Numbered from the stretch's first letter, positions 1 to 11,008 are shown. The stretch is DNA of 64,000 bases from JAWKNZ01 sp041391425 (GCA_041391425.1 JAWKNZ010000005.1:62001-126000); one strand, 5' to 3'. The notes: generated by a model not told the origin, from the letters alone. Made by a program: numbers and translations.

Positions 1-123
1 CTTTCAAGGCCACTACTTAGCAAAAGTACAGTTAGTCGATTGAAAAGTTGGATAATAGAAAAAGGTAAATACGGTAAAAAGGAAAACTCAGAATGGCAAA
101 GTCAAACCGAAGAGAAAAAGTAA
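1..123 (+). CDS. C-terminal end of an unidentified protein (partial)
   Basis: Frame 1 is open from the window edge to a TAA at 121-123, giving about 40 residues that are basic and end in a Glu/Lys-rich tail. I do not recognise the family. It overlaps the start of rpmG by 31 bases, which is unusual. The true end may differ, given how often frames are broken by indels in this window. Only the tail is visible, so no function is assigned. Confidence 0.3.
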   Translation, partial: LSRPLLSKSTVSRLKSWIIEKGKYGKKENSEWQSQTEEKK

Positions 124-260
124 AACTGATATCTACAGCTGGAACAGGTTACTATTACACTCTTAATAAGCTCAAAGGAAAAGACAAGCTTCTTCTTAAA
201 AAATATGATCCTAAAGTTCGTAAGCACGTCGACTTTAAAGAAGGTAAATTAGTTAAATAA
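93..260 (+). CDS. rpmG: 50S ribosomal protein L33
   Basis: This 55-residue basic protein is a structural component of the large ribosomal subunit. The sequence carries the L33 hallmarks: an N-terminal [19 protein letters not shown] stretch, an aromatic YYYT segment, and a [15 protein letters not shown] tail. It lacks the CxxC pairs of zinc-binding L33 forms, so it is the C-minus type. The length matches the family. No secE or nusG follows, unlike the common rpmG-secE-nusG order. Confidence 0.93.
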   Translation: MAKSNRREKVKLISTAGTGYYYTLNKLKGKDKLLLKKYDPKVRKHVDFKEGKLVK

Positions 261-300
261 AGATGCTAGATAGACATGTTTAACAACAGGCTGATCCAAA

Positions 301-513
301 ATGGGCCGCTTTCTTATTAGTATCGGTATCTCGTTCGTCATTGTCGGTTTACTATGGCAACTCGGGCTATTAAAAAACCTACCGTTCGGCCGCTTGCCTG
401 GAGATGTCACGATTGAAAGGGGAAATATGCGTTTTTATTTCCCTATCGTAAGTAGCATAATAGTAAGTATTATATTATCTGCAATTTTTTGTTTTATCAG
501 AAAAATAAAATAA
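301..513 (+). CDS. DUF2905 family small membrane protein
   Basis: A 70-residue protein with two predicted membrane helices (about residues 4-22 and 48-66). Between them is the family signature LPFGRLPGDVTIERGNMRFY. DUF2905 proteins are small inner-membrane proteins of unknown function found across many bacteria. The ATG at 301 lies 40 bases after rpmG and has only a weak ribosome binding site, so it may be translated from an rpmG transcript. The family call is firm; the role is unknown. Confidence 0.82.
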   Translation: MGRFLISIGISFVIVGLLWQLGLLKNLPFGRLPGDVTIERGNMRFYFPIVSSIIVSIILSAIFCFIRKIK

Positions 514-584
514 AAGCACCGGTATCACTTAGGTAGCTCCATGCCTTTGCTAAAATAGCAATAATTCACCGTTCTAGGCATACT

Positions 585-2060
585 CTAGTATAAACTAGAT
601 CCGCCCATCATTAGATAGCTCAACATAGATTTTTCATGAGAGGCGACCTTCAATAGTATTGATGGAGAAAATGCAAAGAAAATTATTAGTGCAAATATTA
701 GAATCAAAGCCATCGCCTCATTCCTTAAAATATCACGGCGAGAAATATTAACCAAGGGAGTTCCTAAAAATAACCTTGCATAGAAGTGATAAAAAGAAAT
801 ACCAGTTATGACAAAAGCAATGAGTATAAGAGTTGTAAGAATAGGATAATGCTTTAAAACTCCATGCAATAACAAATCTTCTGAAATAAAACTTAGAGTT
901 AAAGGGAAATTAATCAATCCAAGGCCAAAAACCAGAAAAAAGCAGGAGAGAATAGGCATCTTCGCAGCCATGCCCAGGTACTTTGTAGCCGAGATCACAC
1001 CTGTTCTTCTTTCAAAAAGCCATAGAACTAAACCCAAACCACCTCCTACTAACAATACAACCATGATATCAACATACAAAGCTGATTGAGCAACACCGCC
1101 ATACGTCGCCGCTAATAGAACTGTAAGTGAAGAATGCATAAGTAAAAGTAGCAGATAATTCTTTCTTATATTCACCTCTACTATAGATAGCAAAGCAAAA
1201 TACATTGCGGAAAACGTGGCAAGATAAGCCAGTACAGTTTGATGTGTAAAAACATGAGACATTTCTTGGAAATCATTTTTAAGCAATAAAAGAAGTAGAA
1301 AACCAAGTTGTGAACATAAGAACAGTACGGAATATGGTAACTTCCCCTTATTTATCAAAGAAATAAATCCTTGATGGAATGGAAAAACACCTTGCCTCAT
1401 TAATAATCCAACGACTATAAGAAATGTAGCTAAAGTAGAAAAACCGTTTGAGCGTAATAAAACTCGTATAAAGTGAGAAAAGATATAACTCGTCTCTGCT
1501 GGTTTCCCAGCAGAATTCATATTGTATGCAATTGCAAGACCTATAGAAATCATTAACAGGCCAACTAACTGCGAAAAAATAAACAAACGATGCTTAGTAA
1601 TTTGTAATTTTAGCTTTCCCGATGTGTTATCAACCATGGCCGGTACAATTGATAATAACCAAGCCAATAGCATAAATCGCACGTCGGTTGATGAGCAAAA
1701 CATAAGTACCGAGCTTAAAAGCCAGAGAGTTTGAAAGCGGTCTAAATTACCAGTCATTATCATTGGCGAAGTAAAAATAAACCCAAATGAAACAATCGAA
1801 AAAACAAGAGCGAAAAGTAGCAGTATCGCGTGATTTCTTTCGACATCAATAGATGTGATAAGTCCTCCAATCAAATCAGATTCAGTACCTAGTAATACTA
1901 TAGATGCTACAAAAAACACCCCTAAAACAACCAAAATACTTGACATTACTGACAGTTGTTTCGAACGCAAAGGATTAGGTGCAAATAAACCAATCAAAGA
2001 AAAAATAGCTGCAATCAATGCCAGTAACAACATTGAAAATTGGCTTGATAAATTAATCAT
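585..2060 (-). CDS. Second antiporter-like (NuoM/NuoN-type) membrane subunit of the DAB cluster
   Basis: An approximately 491-residue, very hydrophobic protein with about 13-14 membrane helices. It resembles the proton-conducting subunits of complex I and Mrp antiporters, for example the FPFHQGFI segment that matches the usual FPFHxW. An upstream in-frame TTG exists, but the ATG at 2060 has a GGGAGAAAG ribosome site and is preferred. It follows dabB by 35 bases and is the last gene of the cluster. The TM5 Trp-Glu pair typical of these subunits reads Trp-Leu here (about residues 134-135), so it may not pump by itself. It probably forms part of the DAB membrane module; this role is inferred from position. 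Confidence 0.7.
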   Translation of the reverse strand: MINLSSQFSMLLLALIAAIFSLIGLFAPNPLRSKQLSVMSSILVVLGVFFVASIVLLGTESDLIGGLITSIDVERNHAILLLFALVFSIVSFGFIFTSPMIMTGNLDRFQTLWLLSSVLMFCSSTDVRFMLLAWLLSIVPAMVDNTSGKLKLQITKHRLFIFSQLVGLLMISIGLAIAYNMNSAGKPAETSYIFSHFIRVLLRSNGFSTLATFLIVVGLLMRQGVFPFHQGFISLINKGKLPYSVLFLCSQLGFLLLLLLKNDFQEMSHVFTHQTVLAYLATFSAMYFALLSIVEVNIRKNYLLLLLMHSSLTVLLAATYGGVAQSALYVDIMVVLLVGGGLGLVLWLFERRTGVISATKYLGMAAKMPILSCFFLVFGLGLINFPLTLSFISEDLLLHGVLKHYPILTTLILIAFVITGISFYHFYARLFLGTPLVNISRRDILRNEAMALILIFALIIFFAFSPSILLKVASHEKSMLSYLMMGGSSLY

Positions 2061-2095
2061 AAAACTTTCTCCCAAAAATATATCTATAATTCTAT

Positions 2096-3472
2096 CTACT
2101 GTCGAATGTTTAAAATTATTCCGTCACTTGTTTCCTTGCTTGTCGGTATATCAATTCTAGTTGACTGTTCTAATGTTTCGTCATCAATAAAATACAACCA
2201 GCGTTTATCAAACCCATCGACAAGATTGGCTAGCTTTACAACTGGAGTTACAATCAACTTAAAAATCGCGCTATCAAGATTTCCTCCCATTAGAGATTGT
2301 CTATATATCCAATAACGCATTTTATGAGGTAAAAGAGATAAAAATCGTGATGATGTATTTGCTGGTAACTTCAGTATATGAATATCATGCAACAAAGAAG
2401 GAGAGCTTAAAAACTGCCAACTTCTCAATAACGAATTCCCAATAAGGTGAACAAGAGCTAAGCGATTAAAGCCGAGTGAAATTTCAAAAAATATTATCCC
2501 TACCTGTGATAAACTAGCATATGCTAATAGAGTTTTTATATCATTACGCGACCGACCTACAAAAGCTCCATAAACTGCAGTTGCAATACCAACAAAACCA
2601 ATAAAAACTCTCAACCAAGGCAAGCCCTCTATCAATGGAAACATACGCATTAGTAAGTATGCACCGGCATGAATAGATAGCGCTCCATAAAAAATCGCAC
2701 TTGATGGAGTGGGTCCCTCCATAGCACTAGGCAGCCAACTGGCCATGGGCAGTTGGGCTGACTTTGCTAAAGAAGCAATAAAAACTGAGACACAAACTAA
2801 AATGATTTCAGCACTATATTGTATTCCACCCCCTAGCTCAGACAACACGGAAAGATTCGATGATTCAAAAGCCATATGCCAGAATCCCGCTGCTAGAAGC
2901 AGCCCCAAATCACAAACTCGGTAGTAAGAAAAAGCTTTAAATCCATGATTTACGGGACCAGTTCGTTTTTGATAAAAACCAATTAGCAGTGCTGAACTTA
3001 TCCCCACTAACTCCCAGCCCATCATAATTAGATCGAGAGTTGCACCTACAATTACTAAACTCATCCCTGACGAAAAAAGTAAATACAGCAAAAAAAATCG
3101 AACAAATCCATCATCTTTATGAAGATAACGTGAGGAGAAGTGACCTACAATTCCAATCAAAAAATTACTCAAAATTAACATGGGAATTGACAACGAATCA
3201 AAAATAAAACTAACATTAAACTTATAATCCTCAAGCTGATACCATGTGCCGAAATCAGCAACAAACCTATGTGCATCTGAAAAAACAAAATAAATTCCAA
3301 CTAAAAAAGATAATATGAAAGAAGTTAACATTACGAATGATATCGTTCTGATTAAGACTTTCTCACTATGATCTTGTTTTAAAGCGACATACGCAGCAAT
3401 TAAAGCAAAGAAAATCAATGGAACGACAATTACACTAAACGCAGTGGCTTCAGTTAATACCTCAATATTCAT
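2096..3472 (-). CDS. dabB: DabB-like NuoL-family proton-conducting subunit of an inorganic-carbon transporter
   Basis: This 458-residue protein has about 11 membrane helices and a soluble C-terminal tail of roughly 80 residues. It belongs to the NuoL/Mrp antiporter family. The conserved charged residues are visible: Trp-Glu at 153-154 in TM5, Lys237 in the SLAKSAQLPMASWLP segment, and the EGPTPSSAIFYGALSIHAGAYL motif. It is shorter than NuoL (about 610 residues), as expected for DabB. Its ATG directly abuts the dabA stop codon. In known DAB systems DabB supplies cation-coupled energy to DabA for CO2 to bicarbonate conversion in the cytoplasm. The assignment rests on family plus the adjacent DabA. 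Confidence 0.83.
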   Translation of the reverse strand: MNIEVLTEATAFSVIVVPLIFFALIAAYVALKQDHSEKVLIRTISFVMLTSFILSFLVGIYFVFSDAHRFVADFGTWYQLEDYKFNVSFIFDSLSIPMLILSNFLIGIVGHFSSRYLHKDDGFVRFFLLYLLFSSGMSLVIVGATLDLIMMGWELVGISSALLIGFYQKRTGPVNHGFKAFSYYRVCDLGLLLAAGFWHMAFESSNLSVLSELGGGIQYSAEIILVCVSVFIASLAKSAQLPMASWLPSAMEGPTPSSAIFYGALSIHAGAYLLMRMFPLIEGLPWLRVFIGFVGIATAVYGAFVGRSRNDIKTLLAYASLSQVGIIFFEISLGFNRLALVHLIGNSLLRSWQFLSSPSLLHDIHILKLPANTSSRFLSLLPHKMRYWIYRQSLMGGNLDSAIFKLIVTPVVKLANLVDGFDKRWLYFIDDETLEQSTRIDIPTSKETSDGIILNIRQ

Positions 3473-6400
3473 TTAGACAACTCCATCAATTCTTACAGGC
3501 GATAGATGCTCTGATTTTCCATTATAATAATTCTTCGAACAAGAAAATCTCAATAATTCCTCGAGGCTAGGCACGTAACGAACAAAACCATCTTGTTCAT
3601 AAAGAAAGATTTCATCACTATCAGGCTCAATAACCGCTATACGAATCCAATTATTTTTTACATATCTTTCTATACTTGCATTTATACCCATAATCTGTCT
3701 CAAACCGACTTCGAGGCGATTGGATCAAGAAAAGAAGGCGTACTGGCTCGTGAATCTCTACCATTTGCCACGGCAGACCTGTCCTCAAGTCACTACTATA
3801 TCCATCCATCACGCCAATTAAGCCGGTAATATTATGCGGTAATTTTGTGCCACAACCATAGTTTGTATTATCAACAAATGAAAAATAATATTCTAGGTTA
3901 ATCCCAGCACAGACTGGTATCACAGCTTCTAACAAACCATTTAAAATAGAACCATCCGTATCTAATTCAGCATCATAAGACGCCAAAAAACCTCTGCGAT
4001 CTAAGAAAAGCCCTTTCGTTAAACTCCTTTTTCCAACAATGCACATTGAGTTGGTAGCATGCCCATATTCAGGCCTTGGTTCTCGTAAATTGTGAGCTCT
4101 ACCTTCGACGTGGAATATAGTCTTTTCAGGTGAATATCCTCTGACATCATCAAAGCGTCGGCAACGCTCATGCGCATCTAAACAAGTTGCTCTGTCAAAA
4201 ATAGCTCTAGCATCTCTAATTTTTTCTACAAACTCGTTCGGTACAGAATCTAAATCAAAAGTGTAATCTCGTCCGAGCATGTGTCGTGATAACCACCAAC
4301 GAATAAAACCGAATTAGGAATATTTATTCCTAGTCTTTCCAATTTTTCACGGACATCAGATCTATTTGCCATCATAGCGAAAACACGAGCATTTGGACCT
4401 CCCCTTTGCCCTCCGCAAGCTCCACAATCATGAGCAGACTCATGTGGATTATTATAACTATTTGAACCATGCCCAATAATAAAAACAAGTGGCGAAAAAT
4501 CTTTCACCAGGCCAATAGCACATAGAATAGAATGCACTCTATCTACCATTTCATTAACGGTATAACCTAGTTTTAAAGTTTCCTCACTTAAGTCAGGTTT
4601 ATATTGAGAGCGTTCAATCAACAATTCTGTTTTTTGAGATATATTAGCTATTTTACCAAGATTTGCTAGAAAGCGTTTGGCAACTCTTGGAGCTAAAACA
4701 CGGAACATCAAAGGTAAAATCGTAAGATATCCGCCAATTAATGATGTAATATGTCCAAGTACGATCTTCTTACTTCCATAATACAACGAATGTTGCATCT
4801 GTTTTACTAGACGATCATTTTTTTCTTTCGAACCTTCACTCAATCTCTCTATTACTTTATATTCTGGCGTCATAGACCCTGGACAAAGAGGAGAAGGTTT
4901 ATCTGCATTTACAGATTGATAATACATATCAATATTATAGAATCCTGCAACGGCATACGTTTCTATGTTTTCCGAAATTTCTTCTAAATGCCGACGAAGG
5001 GATTCTTCTCTATCATCGATACAAAATACAGCTTGTATTTTACATTCTTTGCTAGAATAGAACTCTCTATTATATTTTTGGTTGATAGCAACACTATCTA
5101 ATATCCCTCGGTAATAATGCCTTTCATAAGATAAATGTAATAATCGCCTTCTCGCAACATCATTAAAACCCAATATCCTTGTCATCAAGGCATTAAATTC
5201 TTCTTGAGACATTTCAATCACTTCGCATGCACTTATACCAGCCACTTGCATAAATCTAAAAACTTGCAGCATCGTAGAGACAAAATCAGATTTGCTATAA
5301 TTCTCCTGATCATTAGTAAAATTCGATTTATACTGATGTTCGAGCAAATTTTTTTTCAAAATTAAACGTACTGCCAAGACATCAGCTAATTCTGATTTTA
5401 TCGAAAAATTGTGCATTAGCTCTGGCTTTTTTTCTATTAATGAAGCAGTACCAGACCAACCGGATAAAAAAAGCAATTCACGGCAGATATATTCATTCCA
5501 GTTATTTTTAGGAATATCGAATGAAAACAAGATATCGTTTATAATTTCATAGTTGCTTTTATTTTCATAAATTGACACCTTTAAATCGTCGGGAAACCAC
5601 TTTGCAAAATCAGGTAAAAACCTATCACCAAATTCAGCAAGTTTTAAAAATACAGATAAAAACCCTTGATCACGGTCAGGCATCGGCCAAAATGACAAAC
5701 CATCATCCAAAAAAGCCGCCATGAGTCTAATCATGAATTGATCAAGAGAATATCTTAATTTCTCGTCTACAACCTTTGAATATCCGTTTAATGAATTATT
5801 ATTGTTTTCTTTCTTTGATCTATTTTTCCTATACTTCCAGCATATCTTTTTCTGTAAAGTTATCCATAAAAATTTCAAAGAAAATTCTTCGATAGACGTA
5901 CTGTACAACGCTAACAAGCCATCACTTCCCCTCACTTGATACTCATCGAAGAAGCAAGCTCTTTGCCCTTCTGCTGTTGCATTGCAAGTTAGATACTGTA
6001 TAATTGTTTTCATATCTTCTTTTTCTATGATTTTATCTATCACCTCTTTTGTTTTAGAAATAAATCTGTTCTTGGTGGAGTAGGAGGAAAATTCATAAAA
6101 ATACTTTTTTAAGCCTTCTTCAGCTAGCCATAATAAACTAGCATCTGTCTCAGAAGACTCAGGCACCATCAACAATGAGCGATAAAAGTCAAATACTGTA
6201 AGAGATTTTAAATTAATCTTATCGTTATTTTTACCAATTTCTTTTTGACAAAACTCAGCTACAACAAAGTCAATATCATCTGCACTAATTCTTTTATTCT
6301 TATAATCTTGTAAATATTCCATATGTAGCTTATACGAATTTGTCTTTCGTATCGAAGACACGAATTCGACTGCATCTTCAAACGGCATGTCTTCAAAATT

Positions 6401-6502
6401 ATGTAAAGTATTATGGTGCACAAATTTACTGATCGGTGCTTGATTGGGGAGCCATTTTCTTGCGCTTTCAACTGCATTTTTAATAATAAGCTGTTCGTCC
6501 AT
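3473..6502 (-). pseudogene. dabA: DabA (DUF2309) inorganic-carbon accumulation subunit, interrupted by two frameshifts
   Basis: DabA is a carbonic-anhydrase-like zinc protein that hydrates CO2 vectorially in complex with DabB. The zinc-site residues are present: Cys494 and Asp496 (VFCIDDREE), His687 minus nine = His678 (GHGS), and Cys693 in the DCGACGG motif. The ATG at 6502 has an AGGAA site; another ATG lies nine codons upstream. The frame breaks in the A4 run at 4257-4260 (one more A restores ...DEITLFDLDSVP...) and near 3722-3723 (one G fewer restores the C-terminus, which contains YVKNNWIRIAVIEPDS). Restored, it is about 1009 residues, normal for DabA. The breaks could be sequencing errors or real damage. 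Confidence 0.85.
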
Positions 6503-6692
6503 ATCAATTCCTAGTTTGTTAATAATCATTTATCGTTCATTCAATGCATCTAACACCGACAGTTTTTATATTGTTTTAAGAAAAAAGGACATCACTCCGC
6601 CATTCTTCCCTTTGAGTCATATATCCTCAACGTCACGCGATTTCTTATAGCAATAGAATCAAAACAGCATTAAAAGCTCTCGATAGTAAAGT

Positions 6693-6769
6693 TATCAAAC
6701 CGTATAACGAACATAACATCTTATATACATTTATAGCATGTAATGACTTCGGATATATACAGTTTGATA
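6693..6769. repeat. 14-bp inverted repeat upstream of dabA
   Basis: The arms TATCAAACCGTATA (6693-6706) and TATACAGTTTGATA (6756-6769) pair at 13 of 14 positions across a 49-base loop. The pair lies between the sulP stop and the dabA start, both on the minus strand. No T-tract follows, so an operator or mRNA structure is as likely as a terminator. Confidence 0.45.
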
Positions 6770-6779
6770 AATTTAAATT

Positions 6780-8390
6780 CTAAGTCTTCAATCTTCTAGC
6801 AGAAAGGACATGTTTAGTGTACGGCTCATGATTCATATGTTCTTTCACAGTAAGAGATCCACCATTTAAGCCATAATCACGCTGCATATCATGTAAAAAT
6901 TCTATAGCACTATGATCAATGAAGTGTGACTTGGTTAAATCTATGGTTACAGTCGCATCAGATGGAAAGTATGCGATTGATCTTGAGAATGATAAAAGGT
7001 TAGAAAAAACCAATGGACTTATGACTTCGACCACATAACTTTTGTCATTCTTTTTCATTACCCGTACTTGACAACTAAACAGATGCATAATATTTACTTG
7101 CCTTAGAACATGCAGCACAATTTTTGTCAAAATTCCGGCAGCAATTCCTATCAATAGATCAGTAGCCAATACGCTAACAAGGGTAATAGTAAAAATACAT
7201 AATTGATCTAAACCAATCTTGCTTATTTTCAAAACCTCCTGAGGGGAGGCTAGCCGGTATCCAGTATAAATCAAAAGAGCAGCCAATGCCGTAAGCGGGA
7301 TACTAGATATCAATCCAGGTATCAAAAGGACCGCTACTAATAAAAACATACCATGAAAAAAGTTTGACCAACCACTTTTTGCCCCATTATTTATATTGGC
7401 AGAGCTCCTCACAATTTCCGCGATCATTGGCAAGCCGCCCAAAAACCCTGCAATCGTAGTTCCTACGCCCACGGCTAAGAGATCTTTGTTCAAATTAGAC
7501 TTACGCTTATATGGATCAAGCTTATCAATAGCCGCAGCACTCAATAAGCTCTCCAAACTTCCCACAATAGCTATAGAAAAAGTCACCGAAATAAATTCCA
7601 AGCTAAGAACTTGGCTAAAATCAGGGAATCCCAAAGAGGCAAAGACATTTTTCGGCAACATAACTAAATATTTCGAGCCTAAATGAAACTCTTTATTATT
7701 AAACATATAGCTCGAGTCAGAGTTTAGGCCTATAGCCGTTCCCATTATTCCTGCAATAACAACGACAAGGATAGGAGCTGGAATCTTTTTAACGACACCA
7801 ATACTTATCATTGGCAATACAATTGTAATAAGTAACGAAATAAAGCCAATCAGTAAAATCAAGGGATTGGCAGATGAAATCATGCTTGGAATTTCTTTGA
7901 TCATTCCAAAAATTGAATGAGCTTGAGCAGTAGTGCCTAACAAAACAGGAAGCTGCTTTACTAAAATAATAACACCGATAGCAGCTAACATCCCATGCAC
8001 TGCGGAGACGGGAAAAAAAGTGCTCAATTTTCCAACCTTAAATACTCCCAGTAAAATTTGTAGTATCCCAGCACAAACAATAGCTGCAAGAGTCAATTTG
8101 TAACCAAGCACAGCATCTCCATGCCCAAGTTTTTCTACACCAGCTAGTATGACTACTATAAGGCCTGCAGCCGGACCATTTATTGTGATGTGAGAGCCAC
8201 TAATTCTAGAAACTAACAACCCACCAATAATGGCTGTTACAATCCCTGCAATTGGTGGAAAACCAGAAGCTATAGAAATACCTAAACACAACGGCAAAGC
8301 AATCAAGGAGACTTGGAAACCTGTTACGATTTCGTTACTCCAAATTTTTGATAAAGCAAACTGAGAGTCATTCTTTGCATCTGATTCCAT
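6780..8390 (-). CDS. SulP-family anion permease with C-terminal STAS domain, probable bicarbonate transporter
   Basis: An approximately 536-residue inner-membrane protein with about 12 helices, followed from about residue 430 by a STAS domain (the VTIDLTKSHFIDHSAIEFLH segment). The SulP signature region ITINGPAAGL is near the N-terminus. The ATG at 8390 is chosen because GGAGGG lies 7 bases upstream; an in-frame ATG 13 codons earlier lacks this. SulP proteins move sulfate, bicarbonate or dicarboxylates. The neighbouring dabAB genes favour bicarbonate, but the substrate is inferred. It is separated from dabA by about 280 bases, so it may have its own transcript. Confidence 0.8.
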   Translation of the reverse strand: MESDAKNDSQFALSKIWSNEIVTGFQVSLIALPLCLGISIASGFPPIAGIVTAIIGGLLVSRISGSHITINGPAAGLIVVILAGVEKLGHGDAVLGYKLTLAAIVCAGILQILLGVFKVGKLSTFFPVSAVHGMLAAIGVIILVKQLPVLLGTTAQAHSIFGMIKEIPSMISSANPLILLIGFISLLITIVLPMISIGVVKKIPAPILVVVIAGIMGTAIGLNSDSSYMFNNKEFHLGSKYLVMLPKNVFASLGFPDFSQVLSLEFISVTFSIAIVGSLESLLSAAAIDKLDPYKRKSNLNKDLLAVGVGTTIAGFLGGLPMIAEIVRSSANINNGAKSGWSNFFHGMFLLVAVLLIPGLISSIPLTALAALLIYTGYRLASPQEVLKISKIGLDQLCIFTITLVSVLATDLLIGIAAGILTKIVLHVLRQVNIMHLFSCQVRVMKKNDKSYVVEVISPLVFSNLLSFSRSIAYFPSDATVTIDLTKSHFIDHSAIEFLHDMQRDYGLNGGSLTVKEHMNHEPYTKHVLSARRLKT

Positions 8391-8604
8391 ATAATACCCT
8401 CCAAAGTATTCAATTAGAAAACTAAGCAATAAGAATCTAAGTCGAATGTCTAACCGACTTAACTACCTATAAAGGTCTATAAATTTTTATTTTTTATAAG
8501 CATTCTCTGATGGAGCCAGAAATATGTGGAAAAAGCCCTAGCTTCAGAATGAGTTCATTCTTTATTATTTGAACCAGGCACACATTTGACAACACCAAAA
8601 TAGA

Positions 8605-8976
8605 CTAGACATGAAGCGGAGGCGCTCTTGAGGAACGGTATTGTAAAATATTAGAGGAGGCTAAAAACGTAGAAAAATAGAATATTTTAGAAAGGAATGG
8701 TCTTGCAGGAATAAAGGCTATAAAGATTTCATTTAATAAGTTATCACCCTCTTCTTCGCCTTCTACCTTAAGATTACTGGGATTATCAGCGACAGGTAAG
8801 CAACTTAAAGCAGCTAGGCCACAAGGTTTACTGTCATTTAGCTCAGATTCTGAAGATATTTGGCTAGAAAGCTGGGGACTGCTATTAAATGAATAATCAA
8901 TGAAATCAAACTTGTGCAGCATAATGAACAAAGTCATTATAAAGAAGTACAGCAGCTTATCCACTTTTGTATTCAT
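8605..8976 (-). CDS. Hypothetical protein with one N-terminal membrane segment
   Basis: A 123-residue reading frame with a hydrophobic N-terminal segment (about residues 8-20), a Ser- and acid-rich middle with two Cys (LAALSCLP region), and a hydrophobic C-terminal half. It resembles no family I know. A weak GGAAC ribosome site precedes the ATG. It is isolated between sulP and fumC on the same strand, with more than 170 bases on either side. It could be a small membrane or secreted protein, or a chance frame. Confidence 0.35.
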   Translation of the reverse strand: MNTKVDKLLYFFIMTLFIMLHKFDFIDYSFNSSPQLSSQISSESELNDSKPCGLAALSCLPVADNPSNLKVEGEEEGDNLLNEIFIAFIPARPFLSKIFYFSTFLASSNILQYRSSRAPPLHV

Positions 8977-9362
8977 GCAACGTTCCAGTTTTTCTGCTTG
9001 AATAATTTCGCCTGCATCGCTACGGCTGGAAGCTCTTAAACTTCAAAGAGATATTGGATCTTATTTTATCCCATACAGCTATCGAACACAACACGGCTAT
9101 GCAGAACAGAATAGTCGATTATCTTATATTTGCAATAACATTTACAACAGCACTCAAAATATAATCCATTTAGGGATAACTAATAATAAAGATGAGCTTC
9201 TGAGAAAACCTATTAAGAGGAGTAAAATCTATCAGACAAGGCTTACCTAAAAAGCATGAAGAGAAAGTACATTTAGTACAATGACAAATACTTTTTAGAC
9301 CTAGCAGATAGAATTAACTCTCCCTTAAATTAATAAGCTTTATACTCCAAAACCTTAGTATA
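8977..9362. other. Intergenic region containing a family B repeat
   Basis: No coding region was found in these roughly 390 bases between fumC and the small hypothetical gene. The only recognisable element is the minus-oriented family B repeat at 9224-9298. Confidence 0.5.
9224..9298 (-). repeat. Family B dispersed repeat, copy 1 (inverted)
   Basis: Read on the minus strand, this stretch aligns with copies at 27936-28050, 41538-41650 and 57046-57153. The shared core is a CTAAAAA box, a variable middle with GTACT, then TTTTAGGTAAGCCTTGTCTG and ATAGATTTT. The outer CTAAAAA and TTTTTAG boxes are complementary. Confidence 0.6.
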
Positions 9363-10753
9363 TTATTTTGCAAATACCATATCTTCCGGCTTAACTTTTT
9401 GATCAAATTCCTCACCAGTCAAAAACCCTAATTGTATCGAAGCTTCTCTGAGAGTGGTACCTTTCTCATAGGCAGTTTTAGCAATTTTGGCTGCTTTATC
9501 ATAACCAATATGCTGATTTAGAGCCGTCACCAACATTAAAGAGTTATGCAAATGCTTATCAATAGTTGCTTTATCTGCTTCAATTCCTTTAGCACAATTA
9601 TCATTAAAGCTCCTGCAGACATCACTTAGCAATTGTACAGATTCAAGAAGATTATGAATTAACACTGGCTTAAAAACATTTAACTCAAAATGCCCATTTG
9701 CACCCGCAACAGATATGGCAACATCATTTCCCATAACCTGAGCTGCAACCATCGTCATAGCTTCGCACTGAGTAGGGTTTACCTTTCCTGGCATGATTGA
9801 ACTACCAGGCTCATTGGCAGGTATTCTAATCTCTCCAATTCCACATCGCGGCCCACTAGCGAGCATTCTAATATCATTAGCTATTTTCATGCAAACAGTG
9901 GCAAGTAACCTACATGCTCCACTTGCTGCGACAATCGCATCGTGGGCAGCTAGGGCCATGAACTTATTAGGTGCGCTTACAAATTTGTAACCAGTCAAAT
10001 CCGAAATCTTTTTTGCCACCCGCGCTGCATACTCAGGGTGCGTATTTAGCCCAGTACCTACTGCTGTTCCGCCTAAAGCTAATTCATATAACCCATCTAA
10101 TGACTTAGAAATTTCTTTTTCTGCAAATGACAATTGCGCAGCATAACCAGACATTTCTTGTCCCAAGGTTAGGGGTGTGGCATCCATTAAATGAGTACGA
10201 CCTATTTTCACAACTTCAGAAAATTGTTGAGATTTTTGATTAAAAGTATCACGTAAGGCTCTGACAGCAGGCAGCAAATATTCTTGGATATCGTGCACCG
10301 CAGCAACATGCATATACGTTGGAAAACTATCATTAGAAGATTGTGATTTATTTACATCATCATTTGGATGAACAGGTGATTTACTTCCTTTTCACCTCCA
10401 GCCAACTCGATAGCTCTATTAGATATGACTTCATTTGCATTCATGTTGCTTTGGGTACCACTACCCGTTTGCCATACAACTAATGGGAAATGCTCATCTA
10501 GCTTGCCAGCAATAACTTCATCTGCAGCCTGAACTATCAAATCACACTTTTCTTTTGTTAACTTTCCCAAATCAAAATTTGTCAATGCGGCAGCTTTCTT
10601 GACGATACCAAACGCTTTTATCATTGATTTTGAAAAACGGTGGCCACCAATTGCAAAATTTTGCAGAGACCTCTGTGTTTGTGCTCCCCAATACTTATCA
10701 CTTGCAACTTTGACTTCACCAATGCTATCGACTTCGATTCTATATTCCATCAT
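9363..10753 (-). pseudogene. fumC: Class II fumarate hydratase, interrupted by one frameshift
   Basis: FumC interconverts fumarate and malate in the TCA cycle as a cytosolic tetramer. The two pieces cover the whole enzyme: [14 protein letters not shown] and EVISNRA near the N-terminus, then HVAAVHDI and the signature [15 protein letters not shown]. The frame breaks at the T4 run at 10389-10392 (A4 in the coding strand). One more A turns the false end into ...[19 protein letters not shown], the exact family sequence. Restored length is 463 residues, normal for the family. The start is the ATG at 10753 (GGAG just upstream; ATG at 10750 also possible). The downstream part uses no start of its own. 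Confidence 0.9.
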
Positions 10754-11008
10754 CAAACTCCATTCGATTACTTCGACACAAAGACTCCCCTATGCACACT
10801 TGCATCCGACTGCAACCTTATTAATCACAGGGCCTGAGCTAGATCATAACTATGTTGCTAGTTTTTAACATCAATTTATTATTTCATTTAATTTCAGTAA
10901 GTTACATGAGTGGTCGGTAAACTTTCAATTTCCAACTCAATCTGCCAAATAAAATACCGAAGCTTATATAAGGAAGATTTTAGCCTGTTTTATAAGTGAG
11001 CTTATTAT

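Noticed and set aside
4566..4900. Separate downstream gene inside dabA
   Set aside because: The second and third pieces of dabA lack their own ribosome sites and match the expected DabA C-terminus, so they are one gene.
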